DNA from: Cryptomeria japonica | Taxonomy: Eukaryota; Streptophyta; Pinopsida; Cupressales; Cupressaceae | Assembly: GCF_030272615.1 (NCBI RefSeq) | Contig: NC_081413.1 | Span: 602,454,709-602,518,708 of the forward strand | Reading direction: 5' to 3' | DNA length: 64,000 bases | In this document: piece after piece, positions 10,304 to 20,838 of the stretch | How the letters are laid out: each line of letters starts with the position of its first letter | How positions within the stretch are numbered: the first letter of the stretch is position 1 | Translations under genes and position numbers: made by a program | Notes under the pieces: generated by a model | Databases searched by the model: none | What the model saw: only the letters and a program-made list of their open reading frames with translations | What the model was told of the DNA's origin: nothing

Positions 10304-11038
10304 GGAGACATCACAATCGATACCGATAAAACTTCAGCCAACACAAATCATACAATTTTTAAGGATCCTTTTGTTAAGCATGACAAAGGGAAAGTTACTA
10401 CATTAGGTACCCAAGACAATACAACTAACTACACAAAGGTCTCATATGACTAAACTATTCATGCCATTAGCTCAAGAGATATAGAAAATAATGATTCACA
10501 AGAAACACTTGATCAAGATGAGCAATACCAGGACACTCACACATATGATAACTAAATTTGCATGATATCAGAGGCACCAAAGTATGATGATGATAAAAAT
10601 CTTTGTCTCGGAGACTGGGACATGATCAACCATCTCACTCAGGTTGCTTTGAAGTTGAACTCATAGAACATATCATGGATTTCAAACATACACTTAAAAA
10701 CTATGAAGAGGGATTTAACATAAATCTTGATACAACAGCTTATGATAAAGACAAATATTGTAAGTCACATGATATAGTCGATACAATAACCATAACTCCT
10801 AGAGATAGAGACTGTGCAGTGGTTACTCGCAGATCAAAGGTAACTTTACAAGGGATACCACCAAATCATCCACCAGCAGTAGGGACTTACAATGTTGTTG
10901 AACAACTTAAAGAAAACTCCAGCACAGATATCATTATTCGAGCTACTATGTATTTCAACCACTCACAGAGCTATACTAGATAAAGCACTTCAAGATTTAG
11001 TAGTGGATAGAGATATAGATGAAAATGCCTTCTAGTCT
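10304..11038 (+). pseudogene. Gypsy E gag-pol linker, degenerate
   Basis: Continues the polyprotein with an acidic, Asp/Thr-rich stretch and then the Tat-typical phrase TPAQISLFELL followed by THRAILDKALQDL (about 10915-11010), just upstream of the protease. Several stops and frame changes. The open frame at 10603-10983 is only partly in the coding frame. Confidence 0.6.
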
Positions 11039-11776
11039 ATGGTAGGGAATTTGACACAAGACATGCATATTGCATTCACAGAACAAGATATTCCTAGTGA
11101 TAGACTGCTTCATAATGACCCACTACATCTGGAAGTTTACTTTCATAAGAGAAGAATTAGAAGAGTACTCATAGATGGAGGAGTTGGTGTCAACATTTGT
11201 ACTTTAAAGTTGGTTAAGGCAATAGGATATTCTGAACTTCACATTGATTCTTACAAGAGGATAAATATCAAGGCATACGATGATGAAGAACATCCATCAA
11301 AAGGCATTGTAACATTACTAGTACAAGTAGGACCCATAACAACAGAGGTCACTTTTCAAGTCTTAGACAGAGAACTGGGATATAACATGTTATTGGGTCT
11401 CCCATGGATCCACACCATGCAAGCATTACCATCCACATTTCATCAATGTGTCAAATTCCCATACAATGGTACTGAAATCACCATAAGGGGTGATCCAAAT
11501 CCCTTTTAACATTGCAATTACTTGAAAGAAAGTGTAGATAATCAGGTACCTATCAATCAGGTAGCACCTCTCACTATAAAACTTGAGGCATTAAAAATCA
11601 CAGAAACAAAAAAAGATATGCCTACAACATCCTCTTTACAGATAAAAGATATGGGTTGTGGAGAGTATTTTATTGCAAATACTTTAAGTGGTAAACACTT
11701 GTCTCTTTCTCCTAAGTCTTTTGGGAAGCCTCACAATACAGTACAAAAACAAGACAAAGGAAAAGAAATTGTCTGA
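11039..11776 (+). pseudogene. Gypsy E aspartic protease (retropepsin-like)
   Basis: Two consecutive open frames (11039-11509 and 11522-11776). The active-site region reads RRVLIDGGVGVNICTLKL, with IDGG in place of the classical D(S/T)G triad. IDGG is the form typical of Tat elements as I know them. The C-terminal motif LGYNMLLGLPWIHTM matches the retropepsin ILGRPWL-type closing strand. The protease would cut the Gag-Pol polyprotein in the particle. Followed by a low-complexity spacer and the G-patch segment. Confidence 0.82.
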
Positions 11777-11812
11777 TACATAGACTCATGCTCTTTCATT
11801 AGATGGGGTGAC

Positions 11813-12136
11813 TTGCAAGAAGAATCTCTAAATGAATATATTAATCATTGGATATATAAAGAAGAAGATCATATGACAATACCCAGAATACACATAGATC
11901 AATATGGAAATGGATTCAAAATACTCCAAAGACATGGATATGATCGTACCATAGGCCTGAGGTTACAGAAACAACGAAGGCTAGAACCTATTGTTCCTAA
12001 TGTTAATCCAGGGAGTCAAGGACTGGGATATAAGCATGTACAACATATCATAGAAGCAAGACATTGTACCCTTGATATACTAAATCGACCAAGCAAACTT
12101 TCAGACTACATATCACAAAGGGCTTTGCCCACGTAG
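11813..12136 (+). pseudogene. Gypsy E G-patch-like segment of pol
   Basis: A 107-codon frame whose centre reads NGFKILQRHGYDRTIGLRL then PGSQGLGYKH. The spacing of glycines and the closing GLGY fit a G-patch, an RNA-binding module found after the protease in some retroelements and retroviruses. It lies between protease and RT. The upstream part (EESLNEYINHWIY) is joined to the protease frame through one stop. Confidence 0.65.
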
Positions 12137-12699
12137 GTGTTTCCATGTTCATCACAAACAAGTAATCAAGTACCTACATCACCTAGTGTAGAATCAAATG
12201 GAGAAGACATGAAACAACTATTGCAAGAACCTACCATTGAGTTACAAAATGATACAATTATTGACACAACAGTACAAGCTAATGTAACAACAGATGCAGG
12301 TTTACCACCACCACCTGAATCTCATCCATGGTTATTGTCACTACTTCTACCATGAGAAGCTACTCAGGCTCAACCAAATGAATCAGATGAAGAAAGACTA
12401 CAAAGACTTATACCAGGCTTAAGAACGGTAACTAATGTACACAGAAGACCAGTCAATCTACACCAGAATCATAGGCAAGAACAAGAAGAAATAAGTGACG
12501 ATAGCTCACATGATGAAACATATATTGAAATTGTGACATACTCTCATGACTACGAATTCTTATCACTACATGATTCTATCCCACCAGAAAGTGTAATATC
12601 AACGTATCAAATAAAGCTTATAGAGGATAAAAATACACAGTTATTCAAACAATCAAGTCCTAATGTTATCAGAGTCTACTAAAGAAGGGAGTAATGATT
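12137..12699 (+). other. Gypsy E protease-RT spacer
   Basis: Pro/Gln/Asp-rich coding-like sequence (LPPPPESHPWLLSLLLP near 12300-12350) in broken frames, leading into the RT N-terminal extension. No domain recognised. Confidence 0.5.
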
Positions 12700-14470
12700 T
12701 ACCCCTCATACATTCACACTTGATTGATTAGGGGCAAGAAGGAAAACCAACACTGGACTGGTTTGAAAATGACGAAGCAATTTCAAAATTTCTTGGAGTC
12801 AGAGAGGGATTTCCACAAGGAGATCACAAAGCAGGGTTTGTTGTAGACCTGAATAGAACAACATACTTTGGAGAAGAAAGTGCTTCTACACCAAAATATA
12901 AGGATCAAACTACCCATAATGGAAAAAGTGACTTGGGTAATCTCCCTATGGAAAGAGAAAGTTCAACATTGCTTATAGAGGAAACAGAAGAAGTAAACAT
13001 AGCAGAAGGGGAGGTTGTACATAACATCCATCTGGCAAAATCACTAAGCAAATAAGAAAAAGATAGATTCATTCATTTCTTCAAGAAATGACCTATCAAC
13101 TTTTATTGGTCCTATTCAGATATGCCAGGCTTAGACCCTAAGTTAGTGTTGCATCATTTACCTCTAATGCCAGGAGTTAAACCTTACAAGCAAAATTTGA
13201 GAAAAATGCATCCAAGTATTGCATTACTAGTTAAGATAGAACTACTAAAGTTGTTGGATGTAGGTTTCATAAGACCTATTGATTACACAGAATGAATATC
13301 CAACTTGGTACCTATGACTAAGCCCATAGGAGGAATAAGAATATGTATAGATTTCCGGGACTTAAATAAAGCTTGTCCTAAGGATGACTTCTCGCTACCC
13401 AATACTGATATGATAGTGGACCTAACAGTTGGAAAAGAAATGCTATCCTTAATGGATGGTTTCTTAGGGTATAACTAGATTAAAATTACACCAGAAGATC
13501 AACATAAAATAGCCTTTACATGCCCATGGGGAACATACTGCTAGAATGTGATGCCATTTGGTCTCAAAAATGCTGGAGCAACATACCAAAGAGCCATGAC
13601 AACATTGTTTCATGACATGATCCACAACATAATGAAAGATTATGTAGATGTCATATTGGCCAAATCACAAACAAGAGAAGGTCACCTCAGGGTCCTTGCA
13701 CATATATTTGATTGGTTGGAGTAGTATAATGTTAGACTAAACCCGAAGAAGTGTGTGTTCGGTGTAATAGCAAGTAAACTGTTAGGGTTCATAGTATCAA
13801 ATAGAAGAATTGAAATAGATCCTGACAAGGTCAAAGAAATCATTGATATGCCACCTCCATCAACACTTAAACAAATTAGAGGGTTAAAAGGAATATTGCA
13901 ATCCATAAGGAGATTCATAGCATAGTTGGCAGATGAGTGTCACCCATTCCAGCATTTACTCAAGAAATAAGTTACTTTTAAATGGATGGAACAATGTCAG
14001 GAAGCCTTCCAATCTTTGAAAGATTATCTTGTAAAAACACCAATGTTAGTATCACCTACTCCAAGAAAACCTCTATTGTTATACATATCAGGAACAAACT
14101 CAGCTTTAGGAGCTCTCTTGGAATAGCATGATGACAAAGGAAAAGAAAGAGCCATTTATTATATAAGTAGGACTCTGACTGGATATGAGCTTAATTATAC
14201 CCCTATAGACAAAGCATGCTTAGCAGTATTCTTTGCATCCCAAAAGCTCAAACATTACATGCTATCTCATAAGGAACAACTCATTACACTCTTCCATTCA
14301 CTCAAGTACCTATTGATCAGAGCAACATTGACCAGACGATTAGCTAAGTGGGTTATGATCTTGAGTGAGTTTGACATAGAGTACATAGATAGAAAGGCCA
14401 TTAAAAGACAAATCATAGCCGATCAGTTAGCAGAGGCTCCTTTACAAGACAGTCATCCATTACTCATAGA
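12700..14470 (+). pseudogene. Gypsy E reverse transcriptase and RNase H
   Basis: RT runs from the N-terminal DPKLVLHHLPLMPGVKPYKQ (about 13122) through the fingers GGIRICIDFRDLNKACPKD, the palm SLMDGFLGYN, MPFGLKNAGATYQRAM, the thumb LNPKKCVFGV, then RNase H (RAIYYISRTLTGYELNYTPI) and tail RRLAKWVMILSEFDIEYI. The catalytic box reads YVDV at 13641-13652, where YVDD is expected: the second aspartate is Val (GTC). At least seven in-frame stops, mostly TAG. Inactive on both counts. Confidence 0.92.
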
Positions 14471-14479
14471 TTTTCCAGA

Positions 14480-15094
14480 CGAATCAGTGTTTACTTTGAC
14501 AGCATCCCTAATGTGGAAATTATACTTTGATGGGTCATATACAAGTCAGGGATCTGGAGCGGGGATTCTCTTTATTACTCCTCAAGGGGATTCTATACCT
14601 AAATCATTTAGGATAAATTTTCCATGCACAAAAAATATAGCTGAATATGAAACTCTCCTCATAGGACTTCATACAGCTATACAGTGGAGAATATAAGAAT
14701 TGTAGTTTTATGGTGATTCACAATTGATTGTAAACCAGGTCAATGATGATTACAACACAAAGGATGACAAACTCATGCCTTATAAGAAGCTAGTGGAATA
14801 TTGCAAAGAGCACTCAGCAAAATCACCTTTGAAAAAATCCCAAGGATACAAAACAAGATAGTAGATGCAATGGCTACCATAGGATCTCTTATTAATATGC
14901 CTACTAAGGAAACTCAGTCTGAGTCTATCATAGAACAGTTGATGCTACTGGCTTATGAGACTCCTTCAGCAGAGCATGTGTGTACAATTGTAGGTCCAGA
15001 ATCACCTTGGTACAATGAAATATATACGTATTTGCATACTCAATACATGTCAGCGGATCTGTCTAGGAATCAAAAGAAGACATTTATTCGCTAA
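14480..15094 (+). pseudogene. Gypsy E second (archaeal-like) RNase H and linker
   Basis: After the connection (QIIADQLAEAPLQD, DFPDESVF) comes WKLYFDGSYTSQGSGAGILF and CTKNIAEYETLLIGLHTAIQ, the DG..GxGA and AEYxA pattern of an archaeal-type RNase H. The end is IVDAMATIGSLINMP at about 14860. Presence of two RNase H domains between RT and integrase is the diagnostic feature of Tat elements. A TAA at 14694-14696 and a frame change split it into two open frames. Confidence 0.85.
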
Positions 15095-16240
15095 GCATCT
15101 AGATACACCATTATAGCTAATACTTTGTACAGAAAGGGCTTCGATGGAACTCTTCTCTGATGTCTTGATAAGAATGAAGCACACCTTGCTTTAAAAGAAG
15201 TCCATGATGGAATTTGTGGGGCTCATCAAAGTGGTCCACCATTGTCAAACAAGTTGTTAAGAACAGGTTATTACTAGCCAACCATGGAAAAGGATGCTTA
15301 CAAATATGTACAGAAGTGTAAACAATGCCAAATGCATGGAGACCTCATTCATGCACCAACACAAGATCTTCAACCCACTACATCACCATGGCCATTTTCA
15401 CAATGGGGATTAGATCTAGTGGGTAAAATTAACCCTTCTTCTTCCAATGGACACAAGTTCATATTAATAGCCATTGAGTACTTTACAAAATGGGTTGAGG
15501 AAATTCCTCTTACATACACCACTGGAAAGCAGATATCAAAATTCATGCTCAACTACATTATATGCAGATACAGGGTTCCAATGTGCTTCATGACAGATAA
15601 TGGACGTCCATTTAAAAACCAAGAAGTGAAGGAATTGTGTGACAAGTTTCACATACAATAGAGATTTTCCACAATATAGTATCCACAAAGCAACGGACAA
15701 GCAGAGGCTACAAATAAAACAATATTGAAAATTCTTAAGAAAGTTGTCACTCATACAGGATGGGACTGGCATCTCCAGTTAAATCCTGCTCTTTGGGCTT
15801 ATAGAATAGGAGTACGCACACCTACAGGAGCAACACCATATTCCTTGGTCTATGGTACCAAAGCAATACTCCTCATTGAAACAGAAATACCATCTCTAAG
15901 AGTTTCTTTACAGAACATCATATCAGAAGAAGACTACATGGTAGCAAGGTTACAAGAACTCAAAACTCTTGATGAAAAAAGACAAACAACATTCAACCAT
16001 CTACAAGGATATCAAAACAAACTGAGACGAAGTTATAATAAAAAAGTATGCCCATGAGCTTTTGAAGTGGGATATCTAGTCCTTAAAAGAGAATCAAAGG
16101 AACCTAGCAGAATGAGAAAATCCAAGGAAATTCGAACCCAACTGGCTAGGTCCTTTCATCATAACAAGGGTTATAGGCAATGGAGCATATAATTTGGCTA
16201 CCATGGAGGGAGATGCAGTGTCTAACCCTATGAACAACAT
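15095..16240 (+). pseudogene. Gypsy E integrase
   Basis: Zinc-binding region with HDGICGAHQSG and CKQCQMHGD, core LDLVGKI (first Asp), CFMTDNGRPF (second Asp) and PQSNGQAEATNK (Glu), so the DDE triad is readable. C-terminal part: GATPYSLVYGTKAILLIETE and a degenerate KR-rich tail to about 16240. Stops at 15103 region (TAG), 15662 (TAG after HIQ) and 16056-16058 (TGA). It joins element cDNA to host DNA; here it is broken. Confidence 0.9.
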
Positions 16241-17998
16241 GCACCTTAAGTGATATTATACCTAAGGGTTGTGTAGTTTAGGTTTTACTTTCTGCGTTGC
16301 ATGTCATATCATTCAAAACATTGCATCGCATATTGTTTCTTTCCAAGCACATCACATTCAAAAATTTCATGGCATATAGTTTTCTTTTTCAAATGCATCG
16401 CATTCTAAAAGTTTCTGCATTTGCATATAGCAGCACCAGTAAAACAAGGCAATTGTTCAACTTTATCATTTGTTTTCATTCAAGAGAAACAAGGGTCATC
16501 TCTTTTCTTAGATATTCAGACATGAAGTCTTTGAGATTCTAAGGTCATTCATCTACAACATTACCCTGTGACGACGCTTTACTTATGGTTGGGTAGTGAT
16601 TTCACTATTTGAGACTTTTTAACCAAAGATCTATCAATTGCTATATTTCAAACACAACAAATCTTTAATTTACTCGAGACACCTAGTTGATCATATGACT
16701 AGTGAAAAATTTAAAATTCTACTTCAACACTGTTGTAATTGTCACACCCAAGTAGGTTTCATTACTTACAAGTCAAGGCAATAAAAAAAAAATTAGTTAT
16801 GCCAGCTATCCACCTCAAGGCAAAAGAGAAATGATATATAACTGAAATATCATGCATGCAAGTGCGACAAAAAGCTTGACTAGGGGAACATGCAATTCAC
16901 TCCATCAGGGCTATGAACACCTACTGGCAATGGAGCAATATTTGAGAAATTACAGTCTATAACCTCGTTGGAGCTCTCAAGGCTTGCTGGCAGCGAGGCT
17001 CTATTTGGGATGCTTTTGAAGTTAGAATAATCCATGTAGCTAGTCATATAGGATGCTAAGGACCTTTAGTGAACACAAGAGCAGTAATTAACTCATCTGC
17101 ACACACATGGGCAAAAGAAGATCAAAGTTTCAAGAACTGGATGGGGAATTTTTCCGTGTCTCCATTTGTAAATCCTTGTCACTAAGTTTGTTGAGATGAA
17201 TGTTCAAAAGGGACCTTGGAGATCGATTGACCACTTATCTATGAAATGTTTTGCACCTCTATTTCAATTGGTGTATTACAAATGTTAAAACAAACATAGT
17301 CAACCTTGTTAGAATAGGAAGTGCATCTTCATCATGCATATTGCATTCACATAGGTCATGTCAAAAATTCATTTATCTCCACATACATTTTGCATATCAT
17401 CATAACATACAGGTCTACACACTGGGGGCATAACTAAAAAAATCCTAAACATCATATAAAGTCCTGAAAAAATCCAAAAACATTGAAAAACTCAAAAACC
17501 AAAAAACACTAAAAAACTCAAAAAACCAAAAAAACAGTGAAAAACATAAAATCAACCAAAAAAATCCATATAAAGTCCTGAAAAAATCATCCAAAAACAT
17601 TCAAATATGGAAAACATAACAACCAAAAACATCTGTAAAACAATCCTTCAAAAATCAAAAACATTTGCAAAAAGTCCTGAAAAAAAATCAATCAAAAACA
17701 TTCAAATATTGACCTACATAATCCAAAAACATTGAAAAAGCTCTTGGAAAAGAACTAAAAATCGAAAATCAATAAAATCGGAAAACTTGCAATAAAATTT
17801 CTTGTGAGAAACAAATACCCTAGTAGATATCCAGCAAACGCTTCGCATGAAGTTAACAAAGGATACAACTATCCAGTTAAACATCTGCAATCAACTGATC
17901 AAACTATCTTATCAATTGTATCATATCCATATCAAAGTGATCATTAATGATAATGTGTGTGAATACAATAAATAAGCCCGAAGGCTCAGATAACATGA
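16241..17998 (+). other. Gypsy E 3' non-coding region, with A-rich repeats at 17430-17780
   Basis: No gene seen. The first kilobase is unremarkable. At 17430-17780 there is a strongly A-rich array of loose units of the type AAAAACATTGAAAAACTCAAAAACC. This lies between the two convergent coding units (gag-pol on +, PMD on -) and would be the 3' UTR of both. No clear plant polyadenylation signal could be singled out. Confidence 0.6.
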
Positions 17999-19890
17999 TC
18001 AACCAACATTGCCTCTGTCAGTAGGTGGATCCTGTCCACTAGATCCTAACCCGAGATGTCGAGGTGGTCCCATAACACCATCACTCCTAGTTTATCGTGA
18101 AGTAGATCTACTCGATCTCCTCCCCATAAATGCACTAAAGCTAGGCTCTCTCTGACCCTCAGGGATGGCTCTCTCATATGCCTATCTATAATAAATAGCC
18201 TACTACGTAGCAGTGAAATATCTGTCTGCCTGGTCATGTGCATCAGTACCTGCTCTAAATAGCTGATCAAAGGAATCCATAGTGATCTGACGTCTCCGCA
18301 CTGCCTCATCTCTCTCCCTCTAGAGATGATCTCTCTCAGCCTCAAGGGCACCATAATCTGCATGGTAGGTCTCTCGCTCGACATATCATCTAGTGACCTC
18401 ATCCTCCAAACTATGGAACCGTGCTCTAATAATCTACAGCTCATCCTCCTCACCACCCTCTCCCATCCGACCCTCTGCACTAGGCACATCCTCCAGCTTA
18501 GGCATATCCTCATCATCATCTCCACCCTCACTACTCGATGATTCAATAGAATCATTGATGTCCTCACTGCTAATAGACTCCGTGTCTCCACCAATGTCTA
18601 CATCCTCATCTCCATCTCCACCTCCTCCATCACCTCCTCCCTCATCTCCACCACCTCCTCCCTCAGCTCTACCCTCTCCTCCTCCTCCGACTCCCTCCCC
18701 CGTGACTATCCTCAAGTGTTGTCTAGGATGTTGAATCTGTTGTGCTATAATAGGAACAACAAGATCAGTAAGTGGCACTGGCATGTGCCTAGCAAACCAT
18801 GCATCATACTCCGCTATCGTACCTGGATCAGCTGGACCTCTACCCCAACCCCAAAGTAATGGCTACAGAGCATCGAACTCAGCAGAAGCAAAATGAGGTT
18901 GTATGCACACACCCCAATCAGAAACCTCATGAGATACTCAAGCAAAGTATGCAGTAACCATAGGTGTCACTTGTACCTCTCTGAATTGTCTAAGAACCTG
19001 CCCTGGAAGATACATCTCAATGATCTGTTGGGTCTCAAAGGTCCTACCAATAAGAGATCTCTACTGATGGCCGAAAGGAAAGTGCACTACATCATCAGGC
19101 CAACCGGGGCAATCCAAGTATGGTTTCCAAATAAAATGTTGCAGAATGTCCAATTGATGTCTCCAGTACAAGGTGTTCCCTGATCCCCTATGTCTGATAC
19201 CTGTTGTGTACCTTAAAGCATAAGGCTCACTAGGTTGCAAATCTACATGAATGATAGACCTAGAAATAGAAATGTGCTCCCATGCCCATGTTTGAAGCAA
19301 ATTCACACCACAACAGATAGAACGGTATCCAAGATACACAATACCATGCATCTAATAGTACAACATGGCAAGTAGACAAGGTCCCCAAGCATACAATCAA
19401 TGATGAACAATCATATCATGGAGCACTCTGCCCCATCCAATGGGAAACCCATGACCTCGTCTGTCGGGTAATAGAAAACCACTGACAACACCACATAACA
19501 CAATGGTCAAGTCATCATAGTCTAATCAGGCCCAAGGGATGTCATAATGACAACTCATGTGTAAGTCCTGAATCTCACACTCAAAAAGTGCGCATAATCC
19601 AGTGATGCCATCATCATGGCCGTACCATGAATCAGAATATGTAGTATACGCCATACATCATCTAATGTAATGGATGCATCACCAGTGGGAAGATGAAATG
19701 AAGAAGTCTCTTAATGCCACCGCTCTATCAAAGCTGTAATCATGGCCCTACTGGTTGTAACCTCTGGCAGGTGTAAAACATGATATAGACCAAGCTGTCG
19801 GATATGCTCAATCTCCTCATCAGGTAAGTCTGCATGAAGATCAAGTCCACTGGGTTTGCTCTATCAATAGTATAACACTCCAATGTTTTC

Positions 19891-20299
19891 CTGCAACAAG
19901 AAAAATGTTGACAATATAAAATATCGGATCACGAAAATAAAAAATATATTTTCAAAACGCATAACAAAAATTACACATACAATGAATGCGTGATAGTTAT
20001 GACTAATACGATACAATAATGACTCTTGCGTGACATTTAAGGCTAATGCATAATGAAATAAGCTCTTGCATGACGTTTATAACTTATGCATAATGATATA
20101 CACGAATGCGGTATGTTTAAAGCTAATGTGTAACACTTAAGATGCATGTGTAACAATAACAGCGTTTGCATAGTAGTTAAAGCTAATGCATAAAAATCGA
20201 CAATCGAATGTGTAATACAATGCAAAAATTGATCATGGAATTTTTTTTTGAAAAATAACAAAAAACAAGCAAAAAATCAGGAAAATTTTGGAAAAATAC
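19891..20299 (-). other. Intron of the antisense PMD gene
   Basis: On the minus strand the donor is CATG|GTATTTTTCC (GT at 20299-20298) and the acceptor TTTTTCTTGTTGCAG| (AG at 19892-19891), preceded by a pyrimidine-rich tract. Splicing removes 409 bp and joins the exons in phase 0. The intron is AT-rich and carries about ten ACGCAT/ATGCAT/ACACAT words. Splicing is predicted, not shown. Confidence 0.7.
19975..20222 (-). repeat. ACGCAT-type degenerate repeats in the PMD intron
   Basis: On the minus strand, words such as TTACACATTCG, TTATGCATTAGC, CCGCATTCG, GTCACGCAAGAG and TCACGCATTC recur about every 20-30 bases. The same word family occurs in the element leader on the other strand (5796-6470). 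Confidence 0.65.
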
Positions 20300-20470
20300 C
20301 ATGCTGTCAGTCCCAGGAGGTCTCTAATATGAATGTACTCGGTCAGACAGATGCAATCGAGCTCTATAACTAGCCATAATGATCAAATACTCTGATAAAA
20401 GCACACAAATCGCAAAGAAAACCAGAAATTTACCAAAGTGCAAATGAGAAAATGAAAACCTAAAAATCTC

Positions 20471-20478
20471 TATTTATA
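20471..20478 (-). promoter_or_regulatory. TATA box of the antisense PMD gene
   Basis: TATAAATA on the minus strand, in GAGTTATAAATAGAG, 94-101 bp upstream of the PMD start codon at 20377. It is a textbook plant TATA box and is outside the LTR, so it would drive the antisense gene independently. Confidence 0.65.
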
Positions 20479-20487
20479 ACTCAAAAT

Positions 20488-20495
20488 TAGGGTTT
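20488..20495 (-). promoter_or_regulatory. Telo-box (AAACCCTA) upstream of the PMD TATA box
   Basis: The minus strand reads AAAAAACCCTAATTTT, containing AAACCCTA, about 10 bp upstream of the TATA box. Telo-boxes are common in plant promoters of growth-related and translation genes. One short word, so chance is possible. Confidence 0.4.
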
Positions 20496-20690
20496 TTTGA
20501 CACCTTGACGCTCGTGGTCCATGCTAGCTTAAAACACCTTGTAGCCTACTCAAATGATCTCAAAATTGCACGAAATTTCACACGCTTTCTCGTTACACTG
20601 ATATCGAAAACATGGTCTCAATTTTGGAATTTTTTGACCACCTTTTCCGAGGGGGCATATTTACACTATATAACAGTACCAAGGCATACT

Positions 20691-20816
20691 GGGGTAGAAT
20701 TTTTCGTTTTCTTTGAAACAATATCGTTGACTGGGGCAGAATTTTTCATTTTCTTTGAAACAATATCGTTGACTGGGGCAGAATTTTTTGTTTTCTTTGA
20801 AACAATATCATTCTGA
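20691..20816 (+). repeat. 42-bp tandem repeat next to the E 3' LTR
   Basis: Three copies (20691-20732, 20733-20774, 20775-20816) of a unit starting GGGG(T/C)AGAATTTTT and containing TTTCTTTGAAACAATATCGT. The third copy is diverged at its end. It immediately precedes a hairpin and the polypurine tract. Confidence 0.92.
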
Positions 20817-20829
20817 CATTGTCTCAAAG
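20795..20829 (+). other. Hairpin next to the polypurine tract of E
   Basis: CTTTGAAACAAT (20795-20806) pairs with ATTGTCTCAAAG (20818-20829) with one mismatch and an 11-base loop. It overlaps the start of the PPT. Confidence 0.55.
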
Positions 20830-20838
20830 AGGGGCAAA
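20825..20838 (+). promoter_or_regulatory. Polypurine tract of gypsy E
   Basis: CAAAGAGGGGCAAA directly abuts the 3' LTR start TGTAGACACC at 20839, the expected place for plus-strand priming. Confidence 0.75.

Larger units (their letters stand above)
17999..20377 (-). pseudogene. Antisense plant mobile domain (PMD) gene inside gypsy E, two exons
   Basis: Exon 1 (20377-20300) starts MASYRARLHLSDRVHS. Exon 2 (19890-17999) follows in phase 0. PMD landmarks: LPDEEIEHIRQLGLYHVLHL, LIERWH then ETSSFHLPTGDASITLDDV (N-terminal half), FLLPDRRGHGFPIGWGRV, YLGYRSICCGVNLL then QTWAWEHISISR (core), GRTFETQQIIEMYLPGQVL. The tail is Gly/Asp/Glu-rich (about 18440-18700), then a charged, probably coiled-coil region (FHSLEDEV; ALEAERDHL; RERDEAVRRR), and ends at TGA 18001-17999. 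PMD proteins are nuclear and act in silencing or gene regulation; related domains occur on transposons. One frameshift near 19620 and about 17 stops, all explicable as CAG/CAA/CGA to TAG/TAA/TGA. Open frames at 19061-19351 and 18434-18784 are pieces of it. Confidence 0.87.

Noticed and set aside
17430-17780. Possible CRISPR-like or satellite array
   Set aside because: Units are A-rich, unequal in length and not separated by unique spacers; a plant retroelement 3' region is the better explanation.
18046-18594. Minus-strand 182-codon ORF
   Set aside because: It is open only because it is out of frame with the PMD tail. The real frame (18434-18784 continued to 17999) is in phase with the PMD core at 19061-19351.
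18393-18734. Plus-strand Ser/Pro-rich 113-codon ORF
   Set aside because: It is the mirror of the Gly/Asp/Glu-rich tail of the minus-strand PMD gene; the composition comes from the CCTCCTCCT run.
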